This document shows positions 63,040-64,000 of a stretch of 64,000 nucleotides of DNA, one piece after another (the stretch's first letter is position 1; every line of letters starts with the position of its first letter). Under the pieces are notes generated by a model, which was not told the origin of the DNA, made no database searches, and saw only the letters and a program-made list of their open reading frames with translations. Source of the DNA: an uncultured Bacteroidales bacterium (lineage in GTDB: Bacteria; Bacteroidota; Bacteroidia; Bacteroidales; Barnesiellaceae); assembly GCA_949298955.1 (NCBI GenBank), contig CASFYQ010000002.1, positions 1-64,000 on the forward strand, written 5' to 3'. The position numbers and the translations under genes are program-made.

Positions 63040-63243
63040 TTATTTTACATAATAGGGTTTTGTACCGATGGTCGTTCCCACCTTTTCCTTTCCGCTGCGT
63101 TCGGCTTCGGCCGGAGTCATCGCCTCCAATTCGCCATCGTCGCCAATCACCAGTTCCACTTCACGGCGGCCGCTGTTGGTCTGTTCCAAAGCTTCGCCCA
63201 AATCGACACAATCGTCGGGTCTTTTTTTGTCAAATAGTCCCAT
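63040..63243 (-). CDS. 67-aa protein in the E1/E2 operon
   Basis: The protein has 67 aa (MGLFDKKRPDDCVDLGEALE at the start, TTIGTKPYYVK at the end), charged and soluble. It does not end in GG and is short for a beta-grasp ubiquitin, so it is not an obvious modifier. It could be a small adaptor or a divergent target. The frame, start and tight spacing (40 bp after E2, 7 bp before E1) make it a credible gene. No family recognised. Confidence 0.6.
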   Translation of the reverse strand: MGLFDKKRPDDCVDLGEALEQTNSGRREVELVIGDDGELEAMTPAEAERSGKEKVGTTIGTKPYYVK

Positions 63244-63283
63244 AGTCTTCTATTTTTAAGGATTATAATTACACAATATCGCT

Positions 63284-63727
63284 TTAATAGTTGGCCCCTC
63301 TCAAAAACTCGTCGAGCGTGCGCCCCGTCTTCAAGTGGCACTCGTACATTTCGAGCCAAATGCGCACCTTGATAATAATCTGGTAAAGCGTGATACGATT
63401 GGGCGCCCAATCTTCATGGCCATAATGGCACACCCGCACACAGCCGTTTTCGCCAGGAAGCGTGTGCATGCTATGGCTGGCGCCGAGCATGCTTCCGCCC
63501 GAACGGGTCAACAGCGGTTTGGGGCTGGTAATGAAAACCTTGGGGATATTGTAGGGATAGTTATCCGAAAGGTCGATTTTTATCACATAGCACCGCAGCG
63601 AGTTGGTCTGGATAGCCACTGCCAAATAGGGGTGCGATGTATTCATGTCCATAAACTTGTATTGCTTGGGTTTGATGGTCGAGTTTTGCAGCACCCCCAA
63701 CTCTATTTGATACCTTTCATACGTCAT
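63284..63727 (-). CDS. E2-like ubiquitin-conjugating (UBC-fold) protein
   Basis: The protein has 147 aa, the size of a minimal E2. A strand with YVIKIDLSDNYPYNIPKVFI gives the E2 YPxxxP block (about 57-62). Next comes GENGCVRVCHYGHEDWAPNR, where the Cys at 100 (or Cys96) takes the place of the catalytic Cys and Trp107 matches the E2 W-x-P segment. It ends with RITLYQIIIKVRIWLEMYE, the usual C-terminal helix. Bacterial E2-like proteins of the kind described by Iyer, Burroughs and Aravind share this form. Its ATG overlaps the upstream gene's stop (ATGA), so the two are translationally coupled. Confidence 0.8.
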   Translation of the reverse strand: MTYERYQIELGVLQNSTIKPKQYKFMDMNTSHPYLAVAIQTNSLRCYVIKIDLSDNYPYNIPKVFITSPKPLLTRSGGSMLGASHSMHTLPGENGCVRVCHYGHEDWAPNRITLYQIIIKVRIWLEMYECHLKTGRTLDEFLRGANY

Positions 63728-64000
63728 ATCGATAAATCTTTTAAACGGTTAATCACTAATGGTGCTATCCCATCGGACAGCGGGCTCCAATGAGAGCCTC
63801 CGGGACGGCCCAGCGCTCCCAGATTCCACGACGAGGTCTCTCCCTCTTGATAACGAACCACATAAGGAGCCCTCACCGGAAAATCCTTGTCAAAGACAAG
63901 TCGCCACGAGGCCCGGCCGGGTATACCGAAACGCACCTCGATGGTCACATCGTCGACTTTCAACAGTTTCGCATCGCTATACCGCGATTGGATATAGGCA
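63724..64000 (-). CDS. Partial second UBC-like protein at the right edge
   Basis: An open frame runs in from the right edge and ends at TGA 63724; the N-terminus is outside the window and at least 91 codons remain. The visible part resembles the second half of a UBC/RWD fold: IEVRFGIPGRASWRLVFD, then FPVRAPYVVRYQ (the YP..PP position), a short loop, HWSPLSDGIAPLVINRLKDL. No Cys is present at the catalytic position, so it may be an E2 variant or scaffold. It overlaps the E2 start by 4 bp. Confidence 0.6.
   Translation of the reverse strand, partial: AYIQSRYSDAKLLKVDDVTIEVRFGIPGRASWRLVFDKDFPVRAPYVVRYQEGETSSWNLGALGRPGGSHWSPLSDGIAPLVINRLKDLSI

Overview
The window is chromosomal DNA of a Bacteroidales bacterium. 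Most intergenic regions carry the Bacteroidetes -7 promoter element TAnnTTTG. Shine-Dalgarno sequences are mostly absent. There are two large outer-membrane receptor-type barrels, a sialidase, a DcaP-like porin, RmuC, and a prolyl-tRNA synthetase of the archaeal-type Bacteroidetes form. The G+C-rich coding style and the gadBC pair would fit a Barnesiella-like genus, but that placement is inference.

1-6.5 kb is accessory DNA at a tRNA-Phe gene. A 5.1-kb AT-rich element (about 1335-6481) lies between 19-bp direct repeats derived from the tRNA 3' end. It carries a tyrosine integrase broken by an internal deletion, a small HTH protein, a secreted protein behind a long structured leader, a filamentous-phage gene II/X-type replication initiator, and a caspase-like protein with a His/Cys pair. 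It also supplies a new terminator for the interrupted tRNA-Phe unit. Left of it are a remnant of a second integrase and a partial gene of unknown function, so the tRNA site has probably been used more than once.

6.5-35 kb is mainly core chromosome: thiL-punA; an esterase/sugar isomerase/sugar kinase operon; an EamA transporter; glutamate decarboxylase and its antiporter (gadB, gadC); an OPA-type transporter; a secreted protein; proS with two lesions (in-frame TAG and a homopolymer frameshift); an OmpA-like protein; a GntR-regulated ABC transporter operon; an outer-membrane barrel protein; an ECF sigma factor; and tgt-lptG.

35-61 kb holds clpB behind a sigma-54-like promoter with two upstream copies of a 12-bp near-palindrome, a Spy-like protein, sialidase, rarA, serC-serA, an aquaporin, a flavodiiron protein, a porin, a uracil-DNA-glycosylase-like protein, DedA, cutC-transglutaminase lipoprotein, rpe, a BASS transporter, rmuC, an SGNH lipoprotein, a DUF695-like protein, pheT-yebC and a pseudouridine synthase.

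The right edge (61.4-64 kb, running off the window) is a tight minus-strand operon with an E1-like (ThiF/MoeB) enzyme, an E2-like ubiquitin-conjugating protein, a partial second UBC-like protein, a 67-aa protein and a small membrane protein. It looks like a bacterial ubiquitin-like conjugation system. The modifier and any JAB peptidase are not visible here and may lie beyond the edge. It is the strongest candidate for an unusual system in the window.

A dispersed noncoding repeat of about 100-140 bp, with two same-direction TAnnTTTG promoters and a conserved transcribed leader, precedes four unrelated genes (about 18.49, 21.52, 52.58 and 56.17 kb). In two copies it contains a hairpin with compensatory changes.
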